A stretch of 64,000 nt of DNA, taken from assembly GCA_035771175.1 (NCBI GenBank), contig CM069593.1, forward strand, positions 36,623,741 to 36,687,740, given 5' to 3'. Shown here in pieces: positions 23,884 through 36,006 of this stretch; position 1 is the first letter of the stretch, and every line of letters begins with the position of its first letter. The notes beneath the pieces were generated by a model. The model made no database searches, was not told the origin of the DNA, and saw only the letters and a list, made by a program, of their open reading frames with translations. Origin of the DNA: Paratinospora sagittata. Taxonomy: Eukaryota > Streptophyta > Magnoliopsida > Ranunculales > Menispermaceae. A program made the position numbers and the translations under genes.

Positions 23884-24982
23884 ATGGACCCTAGTGATCA
23901 AGATAGGCTTAAGAGGCTGGAGGAAATGTTTGCTATCCCGTAGTAGCAGAATGCTCAACTTCTTGAGATAATCACAAAGCTGCAACAAGACAGGCCACTT
24001 GTTGATGCTCCTGTTGTACAAGGTGTGGGCACTAGTAGTGTTGGTGTTGTGGCTATTACACCTCTTGTTGAGACTAGAGTACCGCCTCCTGAGTCCCGTG
24101 AGGACGTCGCGGAGAAGAAACGGTATGAGAAAGTGATGAAGGCTTTCAAAATGCGGGAACCTCCAACATTTTCAGGCAGTTTGAAGTTTGAGGATGCTGA
24201 GAGTTGGATTCTGCGCATGGAAGTCATCTCTAACGATATGCAAGCTCTGGACAAATATAAGATTCGTCTGGCTAGATTTAAGTTGGTCGATGGAGCCGAC
24301 AGATGGTGGGAAACTACTCAAAGATCCTCTAGTGAGATTAAGTCTTGGACTAGGTTAAAAGAGTTGTTCTACACTACTTACTACCCGTGATCAGATGTTG
24401 ATCGAAGGCGGAATGAGTTCATTCAGTTGACTTAGGGTAGTAGATCAGTTTGAGAGTACGAATATGAGTTTAATAGACTCTCACTCTTTGCTCTAGAGCT
24501 AGTACCTACTGATAAGTTGAGGATGGCTAGACTTCGAGATGGATTTAGGGATCAGATCAGACAGGGTTTAGCATTGGCTAGTGTGTCGACTTATGATCAA
24601 GCCTTGAGGCAGGCCATGGATTTTGAGACTACTGAGGCTGCAGCTAGATCTAAAACGAAAACTATTCCTCTAGTGCCTGTATTTTCTTCTGATTCATCGT
24701 TTCCATCTTCAAGAAAAAAGAAGAAGTAGAACAAAAAGTTTTGGGATGATAGTAAGAAGCCCAAGACTAGTGGTGGATTTTCTGGGGATGATTCTATTGT
24801 TATTCCTGTTTTTGTGGCATTTGCTCCAGCAGTTTACAGTAAGGGATATCAAACTCCAGTTAGATCACAGAGTTAGTCACAGACTCCATCTTCAGGCCTG
24901 AGACCTCCTATTATTTGCTTTAGATGTGGTATGAAAGGCCACAAGGCTAACCAGTGTTCTATGCCAAGGCAATCTTCTTCCT
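23884..24982 (+). pseudogene. Element B gag with zinc knuckle
   Basis: Begins at ATG 23884 (MDPSDQDRLKRLEEMF) after a 190-bp leader, with stops at 23941-23943 and later. The conserved gag block reads PPTFSGSLKFEDAESWILRM, then WWETTQ and the distal part RDGFRDQIRQGLALASVSTY. The zinc knuckle at about 24919-24960 is CFRCGMKGHKANQC, a perfect CX2CX4HX4C. Stops at 24388, 24433, 24451, 24727 and 24874 mostly look like CAG, CGA or TGG changed by single transitions. This is the nucleocapsid-forming protein of the element; it cannot be translated whole now. Confidence 0.9.
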
Positions 24983-25489
24983 AAGCTATTTCTGTTGCAT
25001 CTAGTACAAGAGGGCAAGCTAAGGCAGTGACTGAACTAGATCCTGATGCCAGCAAGAATCTGATAGAGGGTATGATTTCTATCTGTGATATGATGATGCA
25101 TGTATTGATTGATTCTGGTTCTACTTTATCATTCATACCTGGACATGTGGAAGATAGACTTAAATTGCCTGTGGTTATAGCTAGTACACCTTTGATTTTG
25201 AGTACAGCTACGGGTGAGAGAATCTACCCAGATTTGATTTGTATGATTTGTGTTGTCAAATATGAGAGACTTGAGATGATTGTGAACCTAAGGGTGTTAG
25301 AGTTCCTCGATTTTGATGTTATTTTGGGTATGGACTGGTTTGCGGCATATCATGCCCAAGTGGATTGCTTCCATAAGCTGATTGTATTTCATATCCCTGG
25401 GCGGCCATCTTTTGTATACTGAGGTATGACTACTACCAGACCACCTACTCGAGGCAGACTGGCTACTGATGTAGAAGTTGAGCTCATGG
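24983..25489 (+). pseudogene. Element B aspartic protease
   Basis: The frame 25027-25422 has VLIDSGSTLSFIPGHV (catalytic D-S-G) and FDVILGMDWFAAYHAQVDCF, the standard chromovirus retropepsin layout. A stop at 25420-25422 is followed in frame by a linker (RPPTRGRLATDVEVEL) that ends at the insertion of E. The next residues of the polyprotein are found at 32529, seven kilobases downstream. Confidence 0.9.
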
Positions 25490-26763
25490 TGTAGCACCTG
25501 TGCCTTTAGGTGACGTCATTTTGACCTATAGTATACCCGAATATGTATTCGTATACGTACGTGTATATTTATTTTGATGCTCGAAGCACGTAAGTTCGAG
25601 TGTCTTTGCATGATTTTAGGTCATAAAGAGTGCGCATGAAGTTTCAGAACCATCAGAGACCCGTTCGACGTCAAAACATGTCAAAAACGGTGTTTTGGAT
25701 CCAGTGGAGCTTGCTCCATAGAGGAAGAAATTTCTGTCACAAATTACATCAATGGTTTGATCTCCTAGATCCGTGGTTCGATTGAGCTGAAATTTTTTCA
25801 TCTCATTCTTATATGATAGATCTTCATTATGACGGTGAAGATCTTGATCGGAGTTACCTACTATGAGTTATAAGACTTCAAACACTGTTTCACGGATTTT
25901 TGGATTTTCTTACGCAGTTTTGATCAAATAGTTAGATCTCGCCATCCCACCGTTGGATTGAGTTGAAAGTTTACCAGAATGTTGGTAACTTACTCATAAA
26001 ACTTTGGAACGGTTAAGATGTTAAATTAGTGGGTATGTTTCAAGAAAGTGACTATCTAAGTGAAATTATTGCAACAGGAAAACTGGTTTTTTGATAGTTT
26101 TTGACAACTTTTAGTTGTGGGCCCTAAGGTTTGCATGTTTTCCCTCATTGTTCTTCCTTCAATCTCTTTGGTTCATGCATACTAGTGTTGTTTTGATGCA
26201 TGCATTGTATGAAATCCAGATTTAAAGGGGTAGTGGAAATCAAATGTTGTCCAAATGCTTTGCATGTTTGATATGTGGGTTTAGAGTGTGGTGGGAACCC
26301 TCTAAAGGCAAAACCCCAATTTCTAACAAGAAATTGGTAGGGTTTAGTACAAATGACCTAGTCTTGGTTCATTGACCTAGACTTTGACTTAAGCTTTGCA
26401 TGCCATCTATGATGGACTGATCAGTATTAGGGACTGATTCATGTATTTAGCTTGAGATTTTAATGGTGAAATCATATGGTTTAGTGTAAATGGTCATTGT
26501 TTGGTTCATGGCCTTAGGTTTTTCCAAAAGTCGTGCATGTCAACTATGTTGTTCTAGGAGGCATTGTGAATGAAACCATGTTGTTAGATCAGTAAATTTT
26601 GTGGCTATGTATGGTGGTCTAGTGTAAAAATTGGCAATATGGCCTATGTAAGAAAATTTCAAGATTTTGGGTTTTTGATGCTCTTGATAGAAAATCTGAA
26701 AAATTATGCAATGTAGGTTTTTTTTGGGCATGATTAGGGTTGTTGATGATAGAATTCAGTAGG
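25490..26763 (+). mobile_element. Element E, first LTR-like copy (partial)
   Basis: Begins TGTAGCACCTGTGCCTTTAG after the flank CATGG (25485-25489) and matches the start of 29342-32523 for about 1.27 kb at roughly 90% by eye. It breaks off at about 26763, where the inverted copia-like segment F starts. It shares lineage features with C and B LTRs (for example GGCAATATGGCCTA) but is a separate family. Confidence 0.75.
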
Positions 26764-28716
26764 CTTTTGGTTCGGTGTTCAGTAGTTAACACAACTATTG
26801 ATATAGTTTAATACAGTACTTAAGATATGAAATCAAGTACAACTGTATTTCTCATGAACTATATCTCAAATTCTATCTTCAGCAAGAATGATACTAAGTG
26901 TGAATCAGTGCTGAGAATTTGAGTAGATACCAGATCAAATAGATTTTCAAAGAAAGAATGAAAATAAGCTCAGTATGAAAATCATTTGAGTACATACGGT
27001 ATCAGTGAAAAATACTTTGAAAGATTAGAAAATAAAATTCATTTTGACACAGACTAACTTTCAAAAACTATTGGCACAACACAAAGTGATTGGCAAGTTG
27101 TTTGGTCCTAAGTGTTGGTATTTATAGACTTAGTGGGACATAGCCGTTAGACATTTGAAGGTCAAATAATGTGAACATTTTCACACAACGGCTAGAATGT
27201 TATATGAAAATAGCAACTGCGATTTTCACTAACATTCTAGTTCTTTTTAGATTTCATGAAAGAGGCAAGCTTTAGAAGAACTTCTTTAATGTATCAGAAA
27301 AGGTCTCTGATGGGTCTGAAAAGGACTCTGTGCAACTGTCTGTTCTGAAAAAGTAAACTGACGTAGTGTACACATTTGAACAGTGATGGTAGTTGAATTA
27401 GCGTCTTGATTCTGTAATCAGTGTCCTAACGCATAATATCAACTTTGTCGTTTTGTTCCTTGAGGGTGCTTACTACGTATAAGCGTACCGCTGAACACTT
27501 AAGTGAGGGCACTACTAACTCGTAAGCGTCGTGACTTACTTATGACTTTAGACAACTTTAACCTTGAGGGCGCTAATGCACACTTAGCTTCTTGCTATAT
27601 TTTAAAACTATTAAGTGCATGAGGACGCTACTATCCGAGTAAGCGTCCTGCTTTTAAAACATAAAATAAAATATGAGGGCGCTACATTGCGTGAGCGTCC
27701 TACTAGATAAAAATATAACATGAGGGCGCTACTACTATGTAAGCGTCCTACAAGTTAAGACATTTAAAAACACACACGTTGAAGGACAATCAGCATCCTG
27801 AAAGTTACTAAGTTGATTTCCAAAGGTGAGGGCGCTCCTATCCAGTAAGCGTACTGATAGTTTAATCAACTTATAACCATCAACGTCCTCAAAGAAACAT
27901 TCTTTGAAGAACTTAAAGATATCTTTCAGTGAGCTGATGCTGAGTCAGCTTCCTGACACCTTCAGAGGTTGACTAATTATATAAGACCGCTACTATACAC
28001 GTAAGCGTCCTAATTAATCAGTTCATTTCAACCTTGAGCGTTATCAGCCTCCTAATGACCTATCAGCGTCCTGACTTAACAAGTTCAGGAGAGCGGTTCT
28101 ATTTCATTAACGTCCTAAAAGATTCTTTGAAAACAATTTTGACTCGCGATAAAATATTCGATAAATGCGAATAAAAACTCGGTATATTTCAAATTAAATA
28201 TATAGTATTAAATTTCTTGAAATATAGTTAAGACATCAAAACATGCAGATTTAGAAAACATATGAAAATGATATATGCATGGTTTTGAAAAATATTTTGA
28301 GCAATAACGATTAGAGAAAGATATACTTTAAATACTTTGTGTATTTCTCTTTTCTCATAACCGTTAAATCCATCTCTTCATTATGAGATCTTCAATAAGA
28401 GTAATTCGGAGTTGAATGTCTTGAACATTGATCGAGAGATGTAGTCTGGAAGCTTGATCGAAACGTCTGAGAGAAGTGATCTTAAAATCATAATGTGATC
28501 GTTGAAGTTCGTTAGTTGAAACGAGCTTGATCGTTGGATGTAAGCTTTGAGTTCTTTGATCGAGTCGTTCCTTGGCTTTTTGCTTTTCCTTTGGTGCAGA
28601 GATAAGTTCTTGAAAAACGTTCGTTAGCACCGAGAAATACTTTGTTTGTGATCATCAAAATGTACTTCATCAAGTATACTTTAGGGATGTGCCAAGGATG
28701 AACCATATAGGTTAAC
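26764..28716 (-). mobile_element. Segment F, inverted partial copy of the F' copia-like LTR
   Basis: Reverse complement of about 33032-34990 of F', with roughly 10% divergence. Its right end GGTTAAC(A) at 28711-28717 corresponds to the TGTTAACC start of F'; its left part lacks the last kilobase (U5 side). It carries the same array of short GGACGC/GCGCCC motifs (27415-28115) and the same small ORF (28630-28364, MLTNVFQELISAPKEK). Confidence 0.75.
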
Positions 28717-29175
28717 AAAAGATATTTTTTGGTTCCCTTCTCCCTCTAGATTTGCTTGGAATACAATAAAATTAAAGAACAACCAATTATATTGGGCTAA
28801 CCTCATCTTGTTCAAAGCAAATATTGGAAAGACTTCCAATTATTGACAAGTTAAGAAAAAGGATTGATCCTATTTATAATCTTTGTTGGTCGGAAAGAGA
28901 AAGTGATGATCACATCATGTCATTTAAATGCCCCATATCGAATTTGATTTAGAGAGATATGGTTCAAAAAACCAATCTCTTAAAAGACTTGGTGAGAGGC
29001 TCGGAGCTAAAAAACCAATCTCTTAAAAGACTTGGTGAGACATTGGGCGCTGGAGAAGAGAAGGAAATTTTATCCTGAGTAGCTATTTTTTTAATTGCCC
29101 TATTAATACCATCATAAAACTGTCATTTGTTGTTGTATCTACCATGTTTGGTTGAAAAAAAAAAAAAAAGATATT
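28717..29175 (+). mobile_element. 5'-truncated LINE (L1-like) remnant with TSD
   Basis: Flanked by AAAAGATATT at 28717-28726 and 29166-29175, with a poly(A) run just before the second copy. Translation gives ERLPIIDKLRKRIDP, then LCWSERESDDHIMSFKCP and SNLI before a stop, resembling the zinc-binding C-terminal domain (zf-RVT) of plant L1-like ORF2. The tail duplicates 32 bp (AACCAATCTCTTAAAAGACT at about 28968 and 29012). Confidence 0.65.
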
Positions 29176-29201
29176 GGGGGTAAGCTAAGAAATGTGAGTG
29201 T

Positions 29202-29341
29202 TGTTGGCCCAAAGTATAGTTCAAATGGGGGGCTGGATTGGACTTGGTAGATTTTCAAAAAACCTTAAACAACAATTATGGCAAAGATATAAAGCAAAGT
29301 AAAGTGCAAAAAAAGTAAATGATAGACACGACGATTTATAG
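29202..29341 (-). mobile_element. Fragment of a copia-like LTR end
   Basis: Starts TGTTGGCCCAAAG and ends ACGACGATTTATAG, resembling the reversed U5 end of F' (TGTTGGTCCCACCC ... TTTTTATAGTGG). It stops where the second E copy begins; TATAGTG is shared by both sides of the junction. Confidence 0.5.
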
Positions 29342-32300
29342 TGTAGCACCCGTGCCTTTAGGTGACGTCATTTTGACCCATAGTGTACCCGTAGAGTACA
29401 CGTATACATATTCGTATACATATGTGTTTATGTATTTTGATGCTCAAAACACGTAAGTTCGAGTGTCTTTGCATGATTTTAGGCCATAAAGAGTGCGCAT
29501 GAAGTTTCGGAACCATCAGAGACCCGTTCGACGTCAAAACATATCGAAAACGGTGTTTTGGATCCAGTGGAGCTCGCTCCATTGAGGAAGAAATCTCTGT
29601 CACAAATTACATCAATGGTTTAATCTCTTAGGTCCGTGGTCCGATTGAGCTGAAATTTTGTCAGCTCATTCTTATATGATAGATCTTCATTATGAACAGT
29701 GAAGATCTTGATCAGAGTTACCTACTATGAGTTATAAGACTCCAAACACTGTTTCACGGATTTTGGGATTTTCTTACGCAGTTTTGATCAAACAGTTAGA
29801 TCTAGTAATCCCACCGTTGGATTGAGTTGAACGTTTACCAAAATGTTTTTATCTGACTCATGCAACTTTTGCACGGTTAAGATGTTAAATTGGTGGGTAT
29901 TTTGCAAGACATTGACTATCTAAGTGCAAGTATTATAGCAGGAAAACTATTTTTTTTATAGTTTGTGGCAACTTTTAGTTATGGGCCCAAGGTTGTCTAT
30001 TTAAGCAACCAAAACGTAATTTTAGGCTCATTTGCTCATTTCTCAGCCAGAAAAGAGAGAAAGGAGCTGGAGAGGAGAAGAGGAGAGGAAAATTAGGGTT
30101 TGGTGGTTTCTTGCTCAAGAACACCTAAGGTTTGCATTTTTCCTCCATTTCTTCCTTGAATCTCCCTATTAGTTGCATGATAGCTTTATTTTGAGCATGA
30201 GGTGTCACGACGCCCCTGACGTAGGCTGACGTCATGACCGGCACAATGTATGATACACTGTACATACCCATATACAGTATACAATACACTGTCAGCCTCA
30301 ACGGACATTCACAATCATTCCCAAAATTTATAGAGATTTTGACAGCATGTCCCCATAAAATGACATTTCACAAAACCTGATATATCACAAATCAAATCAT
30401 CTCCATATATACTCATTCCATCCATGTATACCATAATCCAAAAATTAGCCAAATAGATTGCTTAAAAGCACGGGGTGTTATATGAGGGTTTCATTTTGAT
30501 GCATGCATTGTGATGAACCTTGGATGGGTGGAAGACCAAAGTTGGAGTTGAGTCTTGCATGTCACATATGTGTGATTAGAGAGTGTTAGGATTACACTAA
30601 TGGTGAAACCCCCAATTTCTAGCAAGAAATTGGAAGGGTTAGTTCAAATGACCTATACTTAGTTTATGACTTTAGACTTTTTCAAAATCTTTGCATGTCA
30701 ACTATGTTGACCTAGTGGCCATTGTGGATGATTCCATGTTGCAAGATCAGTAAAATTCATGGCTGAACATGGTGGCCTAGTGTAAAATTGACAATATGGC
30801 CTATGTATGAAAATTTCCAGATTTGGGGCTTTTTATGATCTTGATATAAAATCTGGAAAATTATGCAATGTAGGTCTAATTGGACATGATTAGGGATGTT
30901 TGATGATTGAATTCAGTGGGTTCTCATAATGGACACCCTAAGGTTGACTAATTTTGATCTAGGCTAAGTATTTGACATTTTTCATGTACTTTGGCAATTT
31001 TGCATGTAATTTGGGGATTTTGTCCAAATTGGGAGTTTTCACCCAAAGCAAGTCAATTTATGAAATTGACTTGGGGATTGTTTAATTGGACCCAAATTGA
31101 GTAGACTCATGGGTTTAAAATGTTAGAACCTATGTTAAATTTATATGACTTAGTTCATTTTGACCTTATGTTTTATATTGGCCTAATTGGGGATTTTGAC
31201 CAAGACTTAGTCAATTGATGAAATTGACTTGATGTATAGTCTAATTGACCCTAATTATAATTGAATTTCATGTATATTAGTGGTTGGATCATGGGATCAC
31301 CCTATTACATTCAATTTAGGTCAATCTTAGTTTAATTGAGTCTAAATGATCAAGTTGGGCAATATGAAAATTGGCTCAAGGGGGTAATCAATTTAGAATC
31401 TAATTGACTTTAGATTGGGTTTGAACATGGGGTTTTGACACACATAATGACTGATTTTCAGTTGTGTGAACCATGTTATTTCCAAGTCTTGTGATTGGTC
31501 TTGAACCCGTTTAGTCAATTGGAGAGTTTTGGCGATTGGATTGGCTAGACTTAGCCAATCAAGTGTGAGTGTTCTTTTACTTTTGGATTATTTATATGTG
31601 GCATTGTAGTATAGAAATGTTTTAAATGCTTATGTATGATGGTATGCATGTTTTAATATTTCGTGAAATACATTTGAACGTAATTCATTGGGATGACAAT
31701 TTGGGTTGAGGCTCCTAGTTGGAATTTTCTCTTTTTGGAAATTCTCGTAAGTCTAGCGGCGATCCCAGTTGTGTACCCTGCAGATGGTTTTATGGCTTGT
31801 GTATGGGTAGGTTAGTTTAAACTAATCCTACGTGCTGCACAACCCCATAAACCCTAATAGAATACGAGTATTGTGTGTGTGTTCGGGCGTTGTGTGTCGC
31901 GCACCAGGCCTTGAAACCCCCATACTCAGGAGGTGTTAGGATTGCATAAGCATGACTACAAATGTTATGCATTGTCTTATGTATGACTTGGTGCATTATG
32001 TTAGCATGTATGTAATCTATTTCGTCATCATGATATTTCAACTGTTTTATGATCTTACCATGTTTTATAAATGCACGTATATGCCACTTGTAAATAACAT
32101 TCACTGAGCTGGTTGTAGCTCACACTTCGCCATCTTCTTTCAGGATCTGATAGAAAAGGAAAAGGGAAGGCTTGACTGCGGAGCGTCCCTTGTTTTTTGT
32201 TTCATGTAGGTGTTGTACATTTAGTTTTGTATTTTGATAATTATGTACATGATAACACCTAGTAATTGTATATTTAACACATAGTTGGGATGTGTTGGGT

Positions 32301-32523
32301 TTTGTATCATTTTGAAGACTCTGGAATTTTATATTTGGTAATTTGGAGAAGTAATATTTTATTTCATTGTGATCATGTTAGTTGGTTGTTACGGAAGTAC
32401 TTTTATTTCTTCTTGGGGATTCGTATATGTATTTTAAGCTGACAGGTTGTCGGGTGTACCGACGAAGGGTATACTCGGAGGTTTCCGTGCCGGTCATGAC
32501 ATCACGTATAGTGAGTCGTGACA
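29342..32523 (+). mobile_element. Element E, second LTR-like copy
   Basis: TGTAGCACCC ... GAGTCGTGACA, about 2.9 kb once the insert 30203-30482 is removed. It is followed by CATAA, which is CATGG with two transitions, and B's protein frame (MASIRPLEEKDPG) resumes there. It lacks coding capacity. Lineage motifs (CTTTCAGGATCTGATAGAAA near 32140) resemble the LTRs of B. It is most simply an LTR of a related gypsy family. No polypurine tract precedes it, so whether it pairs with 25490-26763 as a true LTR pair is unclear. Confidence 0.7.
30203..30482 (-). mobile_element. 280-bp mini solo LTR inside E
   Basis: Ends TGTCACGACGCC and GGGGTGTTATA (reading TATAACACCCC on the minus strand, a TGTAACACCCC start with one change), flanked by perfect 5-bp TGAGG (30198-30202 and 30483-30487). 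The other E copy is uninterrupted here. No coding. Confidence 0.75.
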
Positions 32524-32528
32524 CATAA

Positions 32529-33031
32529 CTAGTATTAGGCCGTTGGAGGAGAAGGATCCGGGTATTCAAATCTTTGTTTTTCCAGTTGTGAGTGAGTTTC
32601 CCGATGTATTTCCTGATGATTTACCTGGGTTACAACCCAAGAGGGAAATTGACTTCATCATTAAGTTTATGCCTAGTACAAAACCTATCTTCATTCCACC
32701 TTATTAAATGGCGCCAAAGGAGTTGCAAGAACTCAAGGTGCAAGTTGAAGAGCTTTTAAGCAAAGGGGTTATTTCCCCTAGTATGTCACCTTGGGGTGGA
32801 CCAATTTTTTTTCTGAAAATGAAAGACGGGAGTCTTAGCCTGTGTACAGATTACCGTCAGCTGAATAAGGTGACAGTGAAAAATAAATATCCTCTACCTC
32901 GCATTGATTATCTGTTTGATCAATTAAATGGTGTCAAAATTTTCTCTAAGATTGATTTAAGATCTGGCTACCATCAGTTGAGGATTAGAGAAGATGATGT
33001 CCCAAAAACTACTTTCCGGACAACATATGGT
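32529..33031 (+). pseudogene. Element B reverse transcriptase, N-terminal part
   Basis: Linker plus RT start: EFPDVFPDDLPGLQPKREID, a stop (TAA at 32705), [20 protein letters not shown], then [20 protein letters not shown] and [20 protein letters not shown], ending at TTFRTTYG. F' cuts it at 33031. The remainder of RT continues at 36007 after the TSD in the same frame. Confidence 0.92.
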
Positions 33032-33682
33032 TGTTAACCTATATGGTTCATCCTTAGCATATCCCTAAAGTATACTTGATGAAGTATATTTTGATGATCA
33101 CAAACAAAATATTTTCCGATGCTAACAAATATTTTTCAAGAACTTATCTCTGCACCAAAGGAAAAGAAAAAAACCAAGGAACGACACGATCAAGGAACTC
33201 AAAGCATACATCCAACGATCAAACTCGTTTCAACTAACGGACTTCAACAATCACATCATGATTTCAAGATCACTTCACTCGGACGTTTCAGTCAAGCTTC
33301 AAGACTACATCTCTCGATCAACGTTCAAGTCATTCAACTTCGAATTGCTCTCATTGAAGATCTTATAATGAAAAGTTAGATCTAACGGTTATGAGACATA
33401 AGAATACACAAAGTATTTAAGGTATATCTTTCTCTAATCGTTATTGCTCAAAATGTTTTTCAAAACCATGCATATATCATTTTCATATGTTCTCTAAATC
33501 TGCATGTTTTGATTTCATGTTTTTAACTATATTTCAAGAAATTTAATATTATATATTTAATTTGAAATATATCGAGTTTTTATTTGCATATATCGAATAT
33601 TTTATCGCGAGTAAAAACTGTTTTCAAAGAATTTTTCATGACGCTAATGAAATAGCAGCGCTCTCCTGAACTTGTTAAGTTA

Positions 33683-34352
33683 GGACGCTGATAGGTCATT
33701 AACACGCTGATAACTCTCAAGGTTAAAATGAACTGATTAATCAGGACGCTTACTTGTATAGTAGCGGTCTTCTATATTAGTCAACCTTTGAAGTTGTCAG
33801 GAAGCTGACTCAACATCAGCTCACTGAAAGATCTCTTTAAGTTCTTCAAAGAATGTTTCTCTAAGGACGCTGATGGTTATAAGTTGATTAAACTATCAGG
33901 ACGCTTACTGAATAGGAGCGCCCTCACTTTTGGAAATCAACTTAATAACTTTCAGGACGTTGACTGTCCTTCAGTGTGTTTTTAAATGTCTTAACTTGTA
34001 GGACGCTTACATAGTACTAGCTCTCTCATGTTATGTTTTTATCCAGTAGGACGCTCACTTAATGTAGCGCCCTCATGTTTTGTTTTACATTTTAAAAGCA
34101 GGACGCTTACTCGGATAGTAGCGCCCTCATGCACTTAATAGTTTTAAAACATAGCAGGACGCTAACTGTGCATTAGTGCCCTCAAGGTTTAAGTAGTCTA
34201 AAGTCATAAGTAAGTCAGGACACTTACGAGTTAGTAGTGCCCTCACTTAAGTGTTCAGCAGGACACTTATACGTAATAAGCGCCCTCAAGGAACAAAACG
34301 ACAAAGTTGATATTATGCGTTAGGACACTGATTACGGAATCAGGACGCTAAT
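33683..34352. repeat. Array of short imperfect palindromes in F'
   Basis: About twelve copies of CAGGACGCTTAC followed 6-10 bp later by GTAGCGCCCTCA or variants, at about 33684, 33743, 33864, 33898, 34000, 34048, 34101, 34156, 34217, 34259 and 34322. GGACGCT and AGCGCCC can pair. Spacing averages about 50 bp. The same array, inverted, is present in F. Confidence 0.75.
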
Positions 34353-35364
34353 TCAACTACCGTCACTGTTCGAATGAGTACACTAAGCCAATTTACTTTT
34401 TCAGAATAGACACTTGCACAGAGTCCTTTTCAGACTTATCAGAGACCCTTTCTGATACATGAAAGAAGTTCTTTTAAAGCTTTCCTCTTTCATGAAATCT
34501 GAAAAGAACCAGAATGTTAGTGAAAATAGCAGTTGCTATTTTCATATAACATTCTAGCCTTTATGTGAAAACGTTCACATTATTTGAACTTCAAATGTCT
34601 GACGGCTATGTCCCACTAAGTCTATAAATACCAACACTTAGGACCAAACAACTTGCCAATCACTTTGCGTTGTGCCAATACTTTTTGAAAGTTAGTTTGT
34701 GTCAAAATAAATTTCATTTTTCTAATCTTTCAAAGTATTTTTCACTGATACCTATACGATTTTCATATTGAGTTTCAAATATATTTTTATCTTTGAAAAT
34801 CTATTTTTATATTGGTATCACCTCAAATTCTCAGCACTGATTCACATTTGGTATCATTCTTGTTGATGATAGAATTTGAGAATAGTTCAAAATATACAGT
34901 CATACTTGATTTCATATCTTAAGTACTATATTGAACTATATCAGTGGTTGCGTTAAACTACTGATCGTTGAACCATAAGTTCTCATACATATATTCTATA
35001 TCTATTTGAAAATTGTCTGTGTCTTTGATTTACACCAGTCCTCTATTTTTAATATCAATATTTGTTTGGTTATTTTATCTTTCAATAAAGCACCGATTTT
35101 CATATCATATCATTTATGCTTTTCGAAACTGCACTTGAGCAATACCGAACATTGAAAGGTAAAGGACAGAAGGTGTATTTCAACTTAGCATTACCTACTT
35201 CACATTTCATATCGTTGTAATGTTATGTACTATGCTTAATGTAAAGTGTTCTACTGCGTTAGAACCACCCAACATCTTAATGTTGTAATGCTGGTGTGTT
35301 TCTGGATTGAAACAACCAGGACAAGTGAAGGTAGTTCACTTGATGATTTCATGATTGAAATCAG

Positions 35365-35780
35365 GTAAGTTATCTCTTAGCCTTTAAAAGAGAAATCAGT
35401 TCATCCTCATCTAGTAAAAGGAGGTGTGTCCTTAACCTTAATAAAGATAGGTGATCTCTAAGCCTTTAAAAGAGAAACTGGTTCGTCCTCATCCCGTAAA
35501 AGGATAGGTGCGTCCTCAACCTGTAAGAGGATAGGTTATCTCTTAACCTATAAAAGAGAAACTGTTGTTCCTTCTCCTGCGAAAGGATCATGGTTCTTCC
35601 TTAGCCAGTAAAAAAAATATGGGTTTCTCCTCATCTCAAAAAAAGGAAATTTGGTTCTTCCTTAGCCAGTAAAAAGAACATGGGTTTTTCCTAATCCCGA
35701 AAAAAGAAAAATGGTTCATCCTTAGCCCATGAAAGGATGGGTTTGCCTTTAACCTCAAAAACGACAGTTGTAACGGTTTG
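35365..35780 (+). repeat. Degenerate tandem array in F'
   Basis: Repeated units of about 30-40 bp with CCTTTAAAAGAGAAA, CCTCATCCCGTAAAAGGAT and TTCCTTAGCCAGTAAAAA variants. Non-coding. Confidence 0.7.
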
Positions 35781-36006
35781 GTTCTCACCCTTAAGAGAAT
35801 CAGTTAGTGAATTGAGTAAATCCTAATCGGGAGATTAGGTAGTGGACGTAGGCTTAGCCGAACCACTATAAAAACTTTTGCAATTTAGTCTGTGTTCTAT
35901 TTTGCATCCAATTCCAATACACTCATGTAAATCACTAAGTTATTAGAAGATAATTTTAAAATTGACCATCGCACCCAATTCTCCCCCCTCTTGGGTGGGA
36001 CCAACA

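Larger units (their letters stand above)
33032..36006 (+). mobile_element. Element F', copia-like solo LTR
   Basis: TGTTAACC ... GGGACCAACA, 2,975 bp, with perfect 5-bp TSD ATGGT (33027-33031 and 36007-36011) within the RT codons of B. No gag or pol. The right part resembles the U5 end of SIRE/Maximus-type copia LTRs as I recall them (GTGGACGTAGGCTTAGCCGA, CCAATTCTCCCCCCTCTTGG); lineage is a recollection and needs a search. It contains a motif array (33683-34352), an ORF of 86 codons (33119-33379) and a degenerate tandem array (35365-35780). Confidence 0.82.

Noticed and set aside
33683..34352. CRISPR-like array
   Set aside because: Spacing and motif are irregular, the repeats are imperfect palindrome pairs in a plant LTR, and no cas-like genes exist.
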